From Microbacterium hydrocarbonoxydans (GTDB lineage: Bacteria; Actinomycetota; Actinomycetes; Actinomycetales; Microbacteriaceae), in NCBI RefSeq assembly GCF_000956475.1, contig NZ_JYJB01000007.1, positions 62,001 to 126,000 of the forward strand: 64,000 nt of DNA. Direction: 5' to 3'. A program made the position numbers and the translations under genes. Position 1 is the first letter of the stretch. The number at the start of each line of letters is the position of its first letter. Below the pieces are notes generated by a model. The model worked only from the letters and a program-made list of their open reading frames with translations, was not told the DNA's origin and searched no databases. Below, one piece after another: positions 40,030-49,167 of this stretch.

Positions 40030-40943
40030 GCGCTCAGGCGATCCGTGCGGCGCGCGCAGACGATGAGATCGCGCTCGCTCGGCTGTGGGCGGCGGCCTTC
40101 ACGCCTCCGCTGGCGCCCGATCAGTGGCTCATCGACGAAGAACGGCTCGAGCACACCCTTGTCGCCGAGGACGAAGACGGTCTGTGCGGCTCGATCTACG
40201 GCCTGCCCAAGACGCTGCGCGAGAGTGAAGGCGGCACTGCCGTCGTCCATTCGATCGGCAGCGTGGCCGTGGCTGTACGAGCGCGCGGGCAGGGCCTCGC
40301 TCGTCGACTTGTGGCCGCCTCTCTGCAGGCCGCGGGCGACGCCGACTGGGCGCTGCTGTTCACGGGCACGCCCGAGGTGTACCGCTCGAGCGGTTTCGAG
40401 ACGTTCTCGATGCCTCGCACGATGACCGGCATGTGGCGCGCGCCGTCAGCGGCCGATGCCGATGCGCGAGTCGTGCGCGCGACCGTCGGCCCCGGCAGCC
40501 TCCGCGACGTGCATGAGGTCTACGAGCGCTCGCGTGCGGACCGGGTCGTCTTGGCTCCCGTGCGTGGCGATCGGGACGTGGCGATGGCTGAGGTGCGGAT
40601 GCGCGGCGCGACCCTTTACCGCCGATTCGTCGGACCGGCTGTGGCCGGTTACGCGATCGCCGAGACCCGCGGAGAGCTCGGCCTGCTGCTGGAGAGCGCC
40701 GTGCGCCCCGATGCGGAGAACGTGCGCGGCGATCTGCTGTCAGCGATAGCCGCGGACTGGGCGTCGGCCGGTGTGAGGTCGTGCGAACTCGCCGTCCCCG
40801 CCCTGCCCGAGGAGGAGGCGGCGCTGCGAACCTTCGCTCCGGCAGCCGTGCGCAAGGAGGATCGCACCGGCATGACACGCCCGCTGCGTCGTGCCTCGCG
40901 TCTCGACGGCATCCGTCATTTCACGGCGGGCGACTACTTCTGA
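40026..40943 (+). CDS. GNAT family acetyltransferase
   Basis: 305 aa. The acetyl-CoA motif A is visible as SVAVAVRARGQGLARRLVAAS, and a second, weaker acetyltransferase-like half follows (residues about 150-290). It resembles Eis-type two-domain proteins without the sterol-carrier tail. Last gene of the sugar operon by position and overlap; its substrate could be a sugar amine or it may be a passenger. Confidence 0.82.
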   Translation: MSAQAIRAARADDEIALARLWAAAFTPPLAPDQWLIDEERLEHTLVAEDEDGLCGSIYGLPKTLRESEGGTAVVHSIGSVAVAVRARGQGLARRLVAASLQAAGDADWALLFTGTPEVYRSSGFETFSMPRTMTGMWRAPSAADADARVVRATVGPGSLRDVHEVYERSRADRVVLAPVRGDRDVAMAEVRMRGATLYRRFVGPAVAGYAIAETRGELGLLLESAVRPDAENVRGDLLSAIAADWASAGVRSCELAVPALPEEEAALRTFAPAAVRKEDRTGMTRPLRRASRLDGIRHFTAGDYF

Positions 40944-41047
40944 GCGCGCGCTCGGAGATATCTGGGGACTGGGGATCGATCGGATGACGCGACCGGCCGG
41001 ATGACCGGACGCCTGACCGCGGCGAGAACGTCGCTAGGAGGATGAGC

Positions 41048-43195
41048 ATGACCCAGCAGGACAAGACCGAGACCGCCGCTCTGCGCAGCAGGCGCATGCT
41101 GCTCGCCGGATTCGGAGCGGCGGCGATCGGCGGTGTGGCCGCAGTGAGCGTACAGACACCCGCGCAGGCAACGGGCCCCCATGCTGTCCAGGGGGCTTCC
41201 GGGTCGTCGTCGGGGGCGAGCGGCGGCACCGCGATCGACCTCGTAAAGCGCAAGGGCAAGAACGGAGACCTCGTCCGCACGACCGGCTATTCCGTCCCGG
41301 GCGACGGAGGTGCCGGGCTGTACCGGTTCGTGAAGCCGGATGCGCCTGCGGCGAATGGCGGCACCGTGCTCGCGGCTCCCGACGGAGGCGCGTGGCTGCT
41401 CGTGCATGACGGGGTCGTCGACTTCCGCATGTTCGGCGTGAAGGACGCGACCGTCAACGCCGATGATGCTCTCGACGCCATGGTGAACGATCCGAGCATC
41501 CATCGCATCGAGGCGCACAGCGACCTCAACTTCGTACGTCGCCACAGGTTCTCCCGGTCGAACATCGCCTTCGACTTCGGTGGACACCTGATGACGACCG
41601 TGGGTATCGAGAATGCGGGCAAGGACGACCCGTTCGCGGCGGTGATGTTCTTCCGTGGCGAGGTGACCGATGCCGTGCACGAAGCGAAGCTGGGCGAGGT
41701 CGTGCCGGATCTCGGCGACGTCTTCCCGGTGGCCGATTCGTCGTTCTTCACGGTCGGCGACTGGTACGCCGCTGAGGTCAACGCGCTGTCGGGCCGGTGG
41801 GAGCGCGAGCTGCAGCGGATGGTGCAGGTGACGCAGATCGTCGACGGCACGCACATCCGCATCAACTACAAGAACGGCTGGCCGCTCGGCAAGGACCGCA
41901 CGATGACCTGGCGCCGAGTGGTTCCGGTGCAGGACGTGACCGTCTCGAACCTGAAGTTCCTCGGCACCGGGACCGACGAGTACACAGGTTCGCACCCGCT
42001 GGCCTTCGAGTACGCGGTGCGCTGCGACGTCGATCACATCGACGGCACCGGCACGTTCTGGCCGCTGATCCAGCGTCGATGGAACACGTACTACTCGACC
42101 GTCAGCTGCACGCTCAAGAACCCCACCTCGGTCACCTGGGGCGGAGCAGGTTACCTGACGCAGCAGATCTACTGCCTCTACGGATACGTCGCGAACTGTC
42201 ATACGGCCAACGCCCGGCACCTCAACGACTTCACCGCCAGCGCCTACTGCCTGGTCGAGAACTGCCACGGCGACGGCGACGATCAGGGGCCGTTCGTCAC
42301 GCATGGACAGTACGAGCACGATCTCACCTACACGGGCAACTCGGGGCTCATGACCTTCGCGAACTCGGGGGCCGCATGGGGCTCGGCCGCCAAGCGCATC
42401 ACGGTGCGCAAGCACGTGTGCTCGTGGTTCGTCGCTCGCGTGCGCGTCACGGACCTCACCCTGGAAGACGTGCAGGTGATCGGCAAGCCGTCGCTCGCAG
42501 GATCCGGGATGCTGTGGATCAATGCCGACGGCGCCCAGCTGCGCGGGTGCACGGCATCCGACACCCTCGTGATCACCCAGACATCCGACAACTCCTCACG
42601 GCCGACCGTGATCACTGACTCGCACTTCACGTTCGTCGCTCCCGGTGAGCTCACCAACGCGACCGTGAAGACGCCCGTCACGTTCGTCGACACCGTGCTC
42701 GAGCGCGTCGGCGGAATGAAGATCACGGGCGCCGGATCCGTCACGTTCCGCGGCTCCACACTCACCGCGGCCGACGACGCGGCGCCCATCGTCTCGTCGT
42801 CGGAGCGGTTGCGATTCGAGGGATCGACGCTTCGCAACGCCCGCATCGCGGCGGCGCGATCCGAGCGTCAGGCGATCGAGATGGCCGGATCCGATGTCGC
42901 GATCAAGGGCGGAACGGCGATCTCCCGCACTGGCGACGGCGAGCTGCACCTCTCGCTGTCAGACAGCACCTTCCTCGCCGAGGGCTCGTCGACGCATGTC
43001 TCGGTCACGAAAGGCGTGACCCACTATCGCGCGGTCGGCAACCGCTTCGAGGGTGGGGCGGTGGAACTGACGGATGCCGCGTTCGGTGCGTCGTCGACGC
43101 TGGTGCACACCGGCAACGTCGAGTCGGGTGTGAACCGCACGGCTTTCCCCGCCGCGGGCGATCGGGTCGTCGACGCCGCCAACCTCGTCGTCTGA
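41048..43195 (+). CDS. Tat-exported beta-helix protein, tailspike-like (1)
   Basis: 715 aa. The twin-arginine signal RSRRMLLAGFGAAAIGG is followed by an Ala-rich segment and AQA cleavage site. The mature N-terminus (GYSVPGDGGAGLYRF, NGGTVLAAPDGGAWLLVHDG) is like the head-binding-adjacent part of phage tailspikes and pectate-lyase-3 proteins, then come right-handed beta-helix coils with conserved NCHGDGDDQG and THGQYEHDL. A role in cutting an extracellular polysaccharide is inferred. AGGAGG ends one base before an upstream ATG, so the ATG 6 bases later is the start. It is paralogous to the protein at 45426. Confidence 0.82.
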   Translation: MTQQDKTETAALRSRRMLLAGFGAAAIGGVAAVSVQTPAQATGPHAVQGASGSSSGASGGTAIDLVKRKGKNGDLVRTTGYSVPGDGGAGLYRFVKPDAPAANGGTVLAAPDGGAWLLVHDGVVDFRMFGVKDATVNADDALDAMVNDPSIHRIEAHSDLNFVRRHRFSRSNIAFDFGGHLMTTVGIENAGKDDPFAAVMFFRGEVTDAVHEAKLGEVVPDLGDVFPVADSSFFTVGDWYAAEVNALSGRWERELQRMVQVTQIVDGTHIRINYKNGWPLGKDRTMTWRRVVPVQDVTVSNLKFLGTGTDEYTGSHPLAFEYAVRCDVDHIDGTGTFWPLIQRRWNTYYSTVSCTLKNPTSVTWGGAGYLTQQIYCLYGYVANCHTANARHLNDFTASAYCLVENCHGDGDDQGPFVTHGQYEHDLTYTGNSGLMTFANSGAAWGSAAKRITVRKHVCSWFVARVRVTDLTLEDVQVIGKPSLAGSGMLWINADGAQLRGCTASDTLVITQTSDNSSRPTVITDSHFTFVAPGELTNATVKTPVTFVDTVLERVGGMKITGAGSVTFRGSTLTAADDAAPIVSSSERLRFEGSTLRNARIAAARSERQAIEMAGSDVAIKGGTAISRTGDGELHLSLSDSTFLAEGSSTHVSVTKGVTHYRAVGNRFEGGAVELTDAAFGASSTLVHTGNVESGVNRTAFPAAGDRVVDAANLVV

Positions 43196-43232
43196 GGATG
43201 CCGCTTTCAGCGGGCGGCGGTCGTCTGCGGGG

Positions 43233-43895
43233 TCAGGGTGCGGTTCGCTCCGCAGACGGCGCGATGCGCTCGACGGCTCTGGTCACGTGCTCGGTGATCA
43301 CCGCCCGCGCCCGTTCGGGATCGCCGCTCGCGATGGCGTCGACGATGTGCTGGTGGCTGCGCACGTGCTCCTCCTGCTCCGCAGGAGCGAGGGCGGCGTT
43401 GGCGGCGCGCAGGAAGCCGGTGATGCGGCCGCGCAACTGGCCGCTCACCTCATCGAGGAAACGGTGCTCGGCGAGCTCGGCGAGCGTCTCGTGAAAGAGG
43501 CGGTCCTGGCGCAGCACTTCGTCGATATCGCCGGGCTCGGCATCCGACATCGCCTGGATGATCGAGCCGAGCCGGGCTGCCGACTCCTCGTTCCATCGTT
43601 CCTGCACCCGGATCGCCATGAACTGCTCGAGCACGATCCGCAGGCTCGAGATCTCCTCCAGGTCCTGCGCGCTGAGCTGCGCGACGCGCGCGCCGCGGCG
43701 GGGCTCCCGTGTGATGAGGCGCTCCTGGGCGAGACGGGTCAGGGCCTCGCGCACCGGGATGTGGCTCACGCCGAGTCGCTCGGCGAGCTTCCTCTCGACG
43801 AGGCGCTCGCCGGGGACGAACTCGCCGGAGTGGATGGCCGAGCGCAGTGCCTCGGTGACCTGTTCGGCGATGTTCTGGTCCGAGACGCTGCGCAT
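43233..43895 (-). CDS. GntR family regulator, FCD/FadR subfamily (1)
   Basis: 220 aa. Winged helix LVERKLAERLGVSHIPVREA and an all-helical FCD domain with metal-type His residues (RLFHETLAEL, VRSHQHIVDAI). These proteins sense sugar acids or keto acids. The AAGGG before the ATG supports the start. The promoter carries two copies of the TGCTATAGCA-type palindrome shared with the divergent transporter gene, and the same palindrome recurs at other catabolic genes in this window, so this is the likely regional regulator. Confidence 0.88.
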   Translation of the reverse strand: MRSVSDQNIAEQVTEALRSAIHSGEFVPGERLVERKLAERLGVSHIPVREALTRLAQERLITREPRRGARVAQLSAQDLEEISSLRIVLEQFMAIRVQERWNEESAARLGSIIQAMSDAEPGDIDEVLRQDRLFHETLAELAEHRFLDEVSGQLRGRITGFLRAANAALAPAEQEEHVRSHQHIVDAIASGDPERARAVITEHVTRAVERIAPSAERTAP

Positions 43896-43964
43896 TCGCT
43901 GCCCTTCTGTATCCGCGGCGCCGTCTCGTCGAGCGAGCGATCGAGCGAGCGCGTTCGTTCGCTC

Positions 43965-43978
43965 GATGCTATGGCATC
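43965..43978. promoter_or_regulatory. GntR-type palindrome, site A (GATGCTATGGCATC)
   Basis: One mismatch from the perfect GATGCTATAGCATC form at site E. It is nearer the GntR start, where it can serve autoregulation. Confidence 0.65.
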
Positions 43979-44006
43979 TTCGCGAATCAGTAGACACGTC
44001 GAGGTA

Positions 44007-44027
44007 TTTGCTAGATGCTATAGCAAA
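44007..44027. promoter_or_regulatory. GntR-type palindrome, site B
   Basis: TGCTATAGCA at 44016-44025, enclosed in a wider TTTGCTA...TAGCAAA pairing. It lies 30 bases before the ACS transporter start. Confidence 0.72.
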
Positions 44028-44055
44028 GCAACGGCCCGACGATGAGGAGTCGCCA

Positions 44056-45426
44056 ATGTCCCAGGACGGAACCGTGATCGGTGCGCGCACGCCGGAGGAG
44101 GTGGGGGCATCCGCCATGAAGAAGGCCATCTGGCGCCTCGGCCCCTTTCTCGGGCTGCTGTACCTGGTGGCCTACATGGACAGGAACAACGCAGGCTTCG
44201 CCAAGCTGGAGATGACGACCGCGTTGCAGATCACCGAAGCCGCCTTCGGGTTCGCCGCGGGCATCTTCTTCATCGGGTACCTGCTCTTCGAGGTCCCCAG
44301 CAATCTGCTGCTCGAGCGCTTCGGCGCCCGCAAGTGGATCGCCCGCATCATGGTGTCGTGGGGCGTGGTCGCCGCGTTGACGGCGTTCGTGCAGGACTCG
44401 ACGCAGTTCGCGATCGCGCGCTTCGTCCTCGGCGTCGCCGAAGCAGGGTTCTTCCCCGGGGTGCTTCTGTACCTCACCCTCTGGTTCCCGAGGCAGTACC
44501 GAACCCAGGTGCTCGCGGTCTTCGTGCTGTCGAACCCGATCGCCAACGCGGTCGCCGCACCGCTGTCCGGCTGGATGCTGGAGCTCCACGGCATGTGGGG
44601 TCTTGCCGGCTGGCAGCTCGTCTTCCTGCTGCAGGGCATCCCCGCAGTCGTCCTCGCGTTCGTGGTCTTCTTCTGGCTGCCGGACCGTCCGCAGGACGCG
44701 CGCTGGCTCGATGCGAGCGAGCAGCAGTGGATCGATGACACCCTCGCGGCCGAGACCGCTGCCACAGAGCAGAAGCACGGCCGGCTGCGTCTGGGAGAGG
44801 TGTTCGGCAACGGGCGCCTGTGGACCCTGATCGTGCTGTTCTTCGGCGTCGTCTTCGGCGCGTACGGACTGGGAATGTGGCTGCCGACGATCGTGAAGAG
44901 CATGGGCGACTTCTCCAACTCCACGACCGGCTGGCTCGTCGCGCTGCCGAACCTGTGCGCGGCCCTTGTCATGCTCCCGTGGGAGCTCGCCGCCAGGAAA
45001 CAGGGCAACATCCCACTGCAGATCGGCATCACGCTCTCGATCACTGCGCTGTCGCTCGTCGCGGCGGTCGCGGCTCAGGGCACTCCGGTGGTCGCGCTCA
45101 TCGCGTTGTGCCTCGGCATGTCGGCGCTGTTCTCGACCACGCCGCTGTTCTGGAGCCTGCCGCCGATGGTGCTCACCGGCACCGCCGCCGCTGCCGGGCT
45201 CGCGTTCATCAACTCGGTCGGCAACCTGGCCGGCTTCGCCGGTCCGTACGCGATCGGCTGGATCAGCGGGACCACCGGCTCGGCGATCTGGGGGCTGCTC
45301 CTGATCGCCGGTCTCACTCTGCTCGGCGCGACCATCGCCTTCGTGCTGAGCCGGCGGAGCGATTTCACGATTCCGGCCGCGGCTCTGCTCGACGTGGGCG
45401 AGCTCTCGACGACGAAGGAGTCATGA
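44056..45426 (+). CDS. MFS transporter, anion:cation symporter (ACS) family
   Basis: 456 aa with about 12 helices. Family hallmarks: YMDRNNAGFAKLEM in helix 1, VPSNLLLERFGARKWIARIM (loop 2-3) and EAGFFPGVLLYLTLWFP. ACS members import sugar acids such as galacturonate, tartrate or glucarate. GAGGAG precedes the ATG. It diverges from the GntR gene and overlaps the second beta-helix gene, which links cleavage of an extracellular polymer to uptake of an acidic product. Confidence 0.9.
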   Translation: MSQDGTVIGARTPEEVGASAMKKAIWRLGPFLGLLYLVAYMDRNNAGFAKLEMTTALQITEAAFGFAAGIFFIGYLLFEVPSNLLLERFGARKWIARIMVSWGVVAALTAFVQDSTQFAIARFVLGVAEAGFFPGVLLYLTLWFPRQYRTQVLAVFVLSNPIANAVAAPLSGWMLELHGMWGLAGWQLVFLLQGIPAVVLAFVVFFWLPDRPQDARWLDASEQQWIDDTLAAETAATEQKHGRLRLGEVFGNGRLWTLIVLFFGVVFGAYGLGMWLPTIVKSMGDFSNSTTGWLVALPNLCAALVMLPWELAARKQGNIPLQIGITLSITALSLVAAVAAQGTPVVALIALCLGMSALFSTTPLFWSLPPMVLTGTAAAAGLAFINSVGNLAGFAGPYAIGWISGTTGSAIWGLLLIAGLTLLGATIAFVLSRRSDFTIPAAALLDVGELSTTKES

Positions 45427-47648
45427 TGACACACACTGCATCCGCCGTGGCGGACCCGCACACGCCGAGCGACGATGACGCACGCGCGCGCGTGCGTTCC
45501 ACAGGTCGCCGCGCCCTCATCGCAGGGCTCGGTGCGGCCGCGCTCGGAGCCGCCGGATCCATCGCCGGCGCGTCGGCCGCACACGCGTCCCCGGTCGGTG
45601 CGGGCACGAAGAACGTCACGATCGCGAAGTCCGTCTCGGATCTCTCCGGTCTTCGTGCACGCGAGGGCGAGGTGGCGGTCGTCGCGGGCTACCGGGTGCC
45701 GGGCGACGCCGGACTTCTCGCGTACGTGGGGGCCGGCGAATCGGATGCCGCAGCCAACGGCGGAACGGTGATCGCCGGCAGGGCGGGTACGAAGTGGCTG
45801 CTGCAGCATGACGGCACCGTCGACTTCAGGGTCTTCGGCATCATGGGGGCAGACACCCCGGCCGATGATGCGCTCGATGCCATGGTGGTCGATCCGCGCA
45901 TAATGCGGATACAGGGCAGCACCGATCTGCTGTTCCAGCGGCGGCATCGCTTCACCAGATCCCACCTCGAGATCGACTTCGGAGGCCATCTCATCACGAC
46001 CGACGGGATCGAGGAGAACACCCACGACAACCCCTTCGGCGCTGTGATGTTCTTCTCCGGAGTGTCTCTCGACGTCGTCGTCGAGCACGAGCTGGCTGAA
46101 GCCTGGCCGGAGCTGACGGATGCCGTCGCGGTGCCGGATGCGACGAAGTTCCCCGTCGACACGTGGTGGGCGCTGCAGTGCGACTCCGTGGCCGGAGGCG
46201 GGGCCGATGAGCGCGAGATCCAGCGATTCGTCCAGGTGACCCAGCAGATCGACGGCCAGCACATCAGGATCAACTACCTGAACGGCTGGCCGCTCGACAA
46301 GGGCCGCAGGCTCACGTGGCGGCAGATGGATCCTGTCGCGGGAGTGCGCATCTCCGATATGAGATTCCTCGGGGCAGGGCCGTTCGACGGCCCCTCCGAC
46401 GGGTCGCTGCCCGACTCCCGCGAGCGAACCGGATCGCACCCGATCGCCTTCGAATACGCCATCCACTGCGACGTCGCCGACGTCCATGCCAGCCGCACCT
46501 GGTGGCCGGTCGTGATGCGACGGTGGAACACCCACTTCTCGACCGAGCGCTGCTCGATCGAGAACCCGCCCACCGTGTTCTACGGGGGCGCGGGATATCT
46601 CACGCAGCAGATCTACAGCCTCTACGGTCGGGTGAGCGACTGCACGTCATCCAACGCGAGGCATCTCAATGACCTGACCGCGAGCGCATACTGCATCGTG
46701 GAGAACTGCCACGGCGACGGTGACGATCAGGGAGGAAACCCCTTCACCACGCACGGCCAATACGAGCACGACCTCACCTTCATCGGGTGCTCGGGGCTGA
46801 TGGACATCGCCAACTCGGGGGCGCAATGGGGCACCTCCGCCAAACGAATCACGGTGAGAGATCACGTCTGCTCGTGGTTCGTCGCCGGCACGAAGATCAG
46901 CGATCTGACGCTCGAGAACGTCCGCGTGATCGGGCGTTCGACCTTCGACCCGCAGGCCACCATGACGGTCAACGCCGATGGGGCGCAGCTTCGCGGCTGC
47001 ACCGCAGGCCTGCTGGCGATCGGACAGCGGTCCGCTCGATCGTCGAGGCCCACGACGATCGAGGACTGCACGTTCGCGCTGCCCAAGGATCAGGTGCTGA
47101 TACAGACCCCTGTCACGGCTCCGGTCAGCTTCGTGCGCTGCACGATCACCGGAATCGATGGGATGAAGGCCCGCGGTGCCGGACCTGTCGAGTTCCTCGA
47201 TTGCCGCCTGAGCGGTCCGGCGACAGGAGCTCCCGCCGAGCTCGGCGCGTCGCGGGTGGCCATCCGCGGGGGCAGTGTGCGCGACGTCCTGCTCACCGCC
47301 ACCGCGGTGCGCGACCAGATCATCGTGGTGGAGGGAGTCGAGCTCGGCACCGACCGCGACGCGGGTGCCCTGCTCTCGCGGGCCGCGGGCGCGGGGGTCG
47401 TCACCTGGCGGCTGAGCGGCGTGAGTTCCACGGCTGAGAAGGGAGCGGCGCACCTGGACGTCAGTGCGGGGGTCAACCACGCGCGCATCACAGGCAGCCA
47501 GTTCGTAGGCGGGCATCTGCGGCTGGCGGGTGGATTCTCCGAGTCCTCCACGCTGCTCTACAGCGACTGTGTCGAACGTCAGGTCGAGGCCGGACTCCCC
47601 GAGGCAGGCGCGCGGGTGCTATTGGCTGATGTGCTCAAGATCGCGTGA
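45426..47648 (+). CDS. Tat-exported beta-helix protein, tailspike-like (2)
   Basis: 740 aa. Twin-arginine signal TGRRALIAGLGAAALGAAGS and a likely AHA cleavage site. It matches the first beta-helix protein along its length, for example GYLTQQIYSLYGRVSDC, ARHLNDLTASAYCIVENCHG and THGQYEHDLTF. The AAGGAG lies 5 bases before the second of two adjacent ATGs, so 45426 is used. Its start overlaps the transporter stop. Probably an extracellular polysaccharide lyase or hydrolase; the catalytic residues cannot be named. Confidence 0.83.
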   Translation: MTHTASAVADPHTPSDDDARARVRSTGRRALIAGLGAAALGAAGSIAGASAAHASPVGAGTKNVTIAKSVSDLSGLRAREGEVAVVAGYRVPGDAGLLAYVGAGESDAAANGGTVIAGRAGTKWLLQHDGTVDFRVFGIMGADTPADDALDAMVVDPRIMRIQGSTDLLFQRRHRFTRSHLEIDFGGHLITTDGIEENTHDNPFGAVMFFSGVSLDVVVEHELAEAWPELTDAVAVPDATKFPVDTWWALQCDSVAGGGADEREIQRFVQVTQQIDGQHIRINYLNGWPLDKGRRLTWRQMDPVAGVRISDMRFLGAGPFDGPSDGSLPDSRERTGSHPIAFEYAIHCDVADVHASRTWWPVVMRRWNTHFSTERCSIENPPTVFYGGAGYLTQQIYSLYGRVSDCTSSNARHLNDLTASAYCIVENCHGDGDDQGGNPFTTHGQYEHDLTFIGCSGLMDIANSGAQWGTSAKRITVRDHVCSWFVAGTKISDLTLENVRVIGRSTFDPQATMTVNADGAQLRGCTAGLLAIGQRSARSSRPTTIEDCTFALPKDQVLIQTPVTAPVSFVRCTITGIDGMKARGAGPVEFLDCRLSGPATGAPAELGASRVAIRGGSVRDVLLTATAVRDQIIVVEGVELGTDRDAGALLSRAAGAGVVTWRLSGVSSTAEKGAAHLDVSAGVNHARITGSQFVGGHLRLAGGFSESSTLLYSDCVERQVEAGLPEAGARVLLADVLKIA

Positions 47649-47726
47649 CGGGCGTGACGCAGCCCCGCACCTCGCGTGCGTCGGCATCAGGGAGAAGAAC
47701 GTCCGGGAGAAGAAGGAGGACCTCGA

Positions 47727-49118
47727 GTGAATGACACGGCTTCCGGCACGCGCTTCGGCGATCGCATCCGCGTCCCCCGCACGCGGGCGAGAATCGGCGT
47801 CGCCCGCCGCGACATCACCCCGCCTCTCGGCATCCGCGCCAAGAACTGGGGGCCGGCCGAGTGGGAACGCTCAGAGGGCGCTCACCGCCCATTCGAGCTG
47901 ACCGCGCTCGCCGTGATCGGCGATGATGATCGTCCGCGAGTGCTGCTCGCGGTCGACGGCACCTGGTGGCGCCGCGTCGCGGACGAGCGGAGCGTGCGCG
48001 GCGCGATCCTGTCCGGCCTCGGCCTCGACGCCGAGCAACTGATGTTGTCGCTCTCGCACACCCACGCCGGCGCCGTGCTCTGCGCCGCCGACGCCCACCT
48101 TCCGGGTGGCGAGCTGATTCCCGGGTACCTCGAAGCGCTGGCGGCGGCAGGAGTCGCAGCCGGCCGCGAAGCGCTCGAGGGGGCACGTCCGGGACTCATC
48201 GAGTGGACCACGGGGCACTGCGCCCTGGCCGCCGATCGCGAACTCGACGTGGACGGGCGGGCGCTCGTAGGCTGCAACCCCGAGGCCGAGTCCGATGACA
48301 CCGTGACGATCGGACGGATCAGCGTGGATGGCGTGATGTGCGGCAGCCTCGTGAACTATGCCTGCCACCCGACGACCCTCGCGTGGCAGAACCGTGAGGT
48401 CTCACCGGACTACGTGGGAGCGATGCGCGAGGTCGTCGAGAGCGCGACGGGCGCGCTGTGCCTGTTCGTGCAAGGCGCCTCAGGTGAACTGGCGCCGCGC
48501 GAGCAGTACACCGGAGATGTCGGTGTCGCCGACCGGCACGGGCGCTCGCTCGGCCACGCGGTGCTCGCCGCCCTCGACGCGCTGCCGGTGCCGGGAGAGG
48601 AGCTGACGCTCGACGGAGTCGTGGAGTCGGGCGCTCCGCTTGCGATCTGGGCCGGACACAGCGCTGCGGGCGGCGACGGCGCGGTCGGCTCCGTGACGAG
48701 CGTCGAGCTGCCGCTGCGGAAGCTGCCGACGATCGACGACCTCACTGAGGAGTGGAAGGACATCGACCCGCGCTCCCGAGAGGAGCGCCTGAGTCGCGCT
48801 CGGAACCTGCGGGAGGGGTACATCGACGGTCCGACCGTCGAGCATCCGGTCTGGGCATGGCGGCTGGGGGATGCCGTGATCGTGGGGCATCCGGGCGAGG
48901 CGTACTCGCGGTTGCAGACTGCGCTTCGGAGGCGATTCCCCAAGACCCCGATCGTGGTGATGAACCTCACCAACGGGCCGGGATTCGTGTATCTGCCGAC
49001 GAGGGACGCCTACGCGCGAGGTGCGTACCAGGCCTGGCAGACGCCCCTCGCTCCCGGCGCGCTCGAACTGCTCGAGGAGCACGCCATCGCCGTCGTCGCC
49101 TCTCTGCTCAGCCCATGA
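47727..49118 (+). CDS. Neutral ceramidase-like domain protein
   Basis: 463 aa. The phrases VARRDITPPLG, LSLSHTHAGAVLC, LVNYACHPTT and LFVQGASGELAPRE match the N-terminal metal-binding core of neutral/alkaline ceramidase-like proteins (the His-x-His and His residues bind zinc in the family). There is no signal peptide and the C-terminal domain of true ceramidases is absent, so the substrate is probably not ceramide; many such proteins sit in sugar loci. The GTG start has AAGGAGG before it. Confidence 0.78.
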   Translation: MNDTASGTRFGDRIRVPRTRARIGVARRDITPPLGIRAKNWGPAEWERSEGAHRPFELTALAVIGDDDRPRVLLAVDGTWWRRVADERSVRGAILSGLGLDAEQLMLSLSHTHAGAVLCAADAHLPGGELIPGYLEALAAAGVAAGREALEGARPGLIEWTTGHCALAADRELDVDGRALVGCNPEAESDDTVTIGRISVDGVMCGSLVNYACHPTTLAWQNREVSPDYVGAMREVVESATGALCLFVQGASGELAPREQYTGDVGVADRHGRSLGHAVLAALDALPVPGEELTLDGVVESGAPLAIWAGHSAAGGDGAVGSVTSVELPLRKLPTIDDLTEEWKDIDPRSREERLSRARNLREGYIDGPTVEHPVWAWRLGDAVIVGHPGEAYSRLQTALRRRFPKTPIVVMNLTNGPGFVYLPTRDAYARGAYQAWQTPLAPGALELLEEHAIAVVASLLSP

Positions 49119-49135
49119 CGGCACCATGACTACAC

Positions 49136-49147
49136 TTGCTATAGCAA
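49136..49147. promoter_or_regulatory. GntR-type palindrome, site C (TTGCTATAGCAA)
   Basis: A perfect 12-bp palindrome 20 bases before the SDR start, with AAGGGAG following. The spacing suits direct repression of the SDR-enolase operon. Confidence 0.75.
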
Positions 49148-49167
49148 ATCTGAGCCAAGGGAGAGCA

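Noticed and set aside
43920..43962. GAGCGAGC-rich stretch upstream of the GntR gene as an operator
   Set aside because: It resembles the common GAGC repeat type rather than the TGCTATAGCA palindromes and has no defined symmetry at the promoter.
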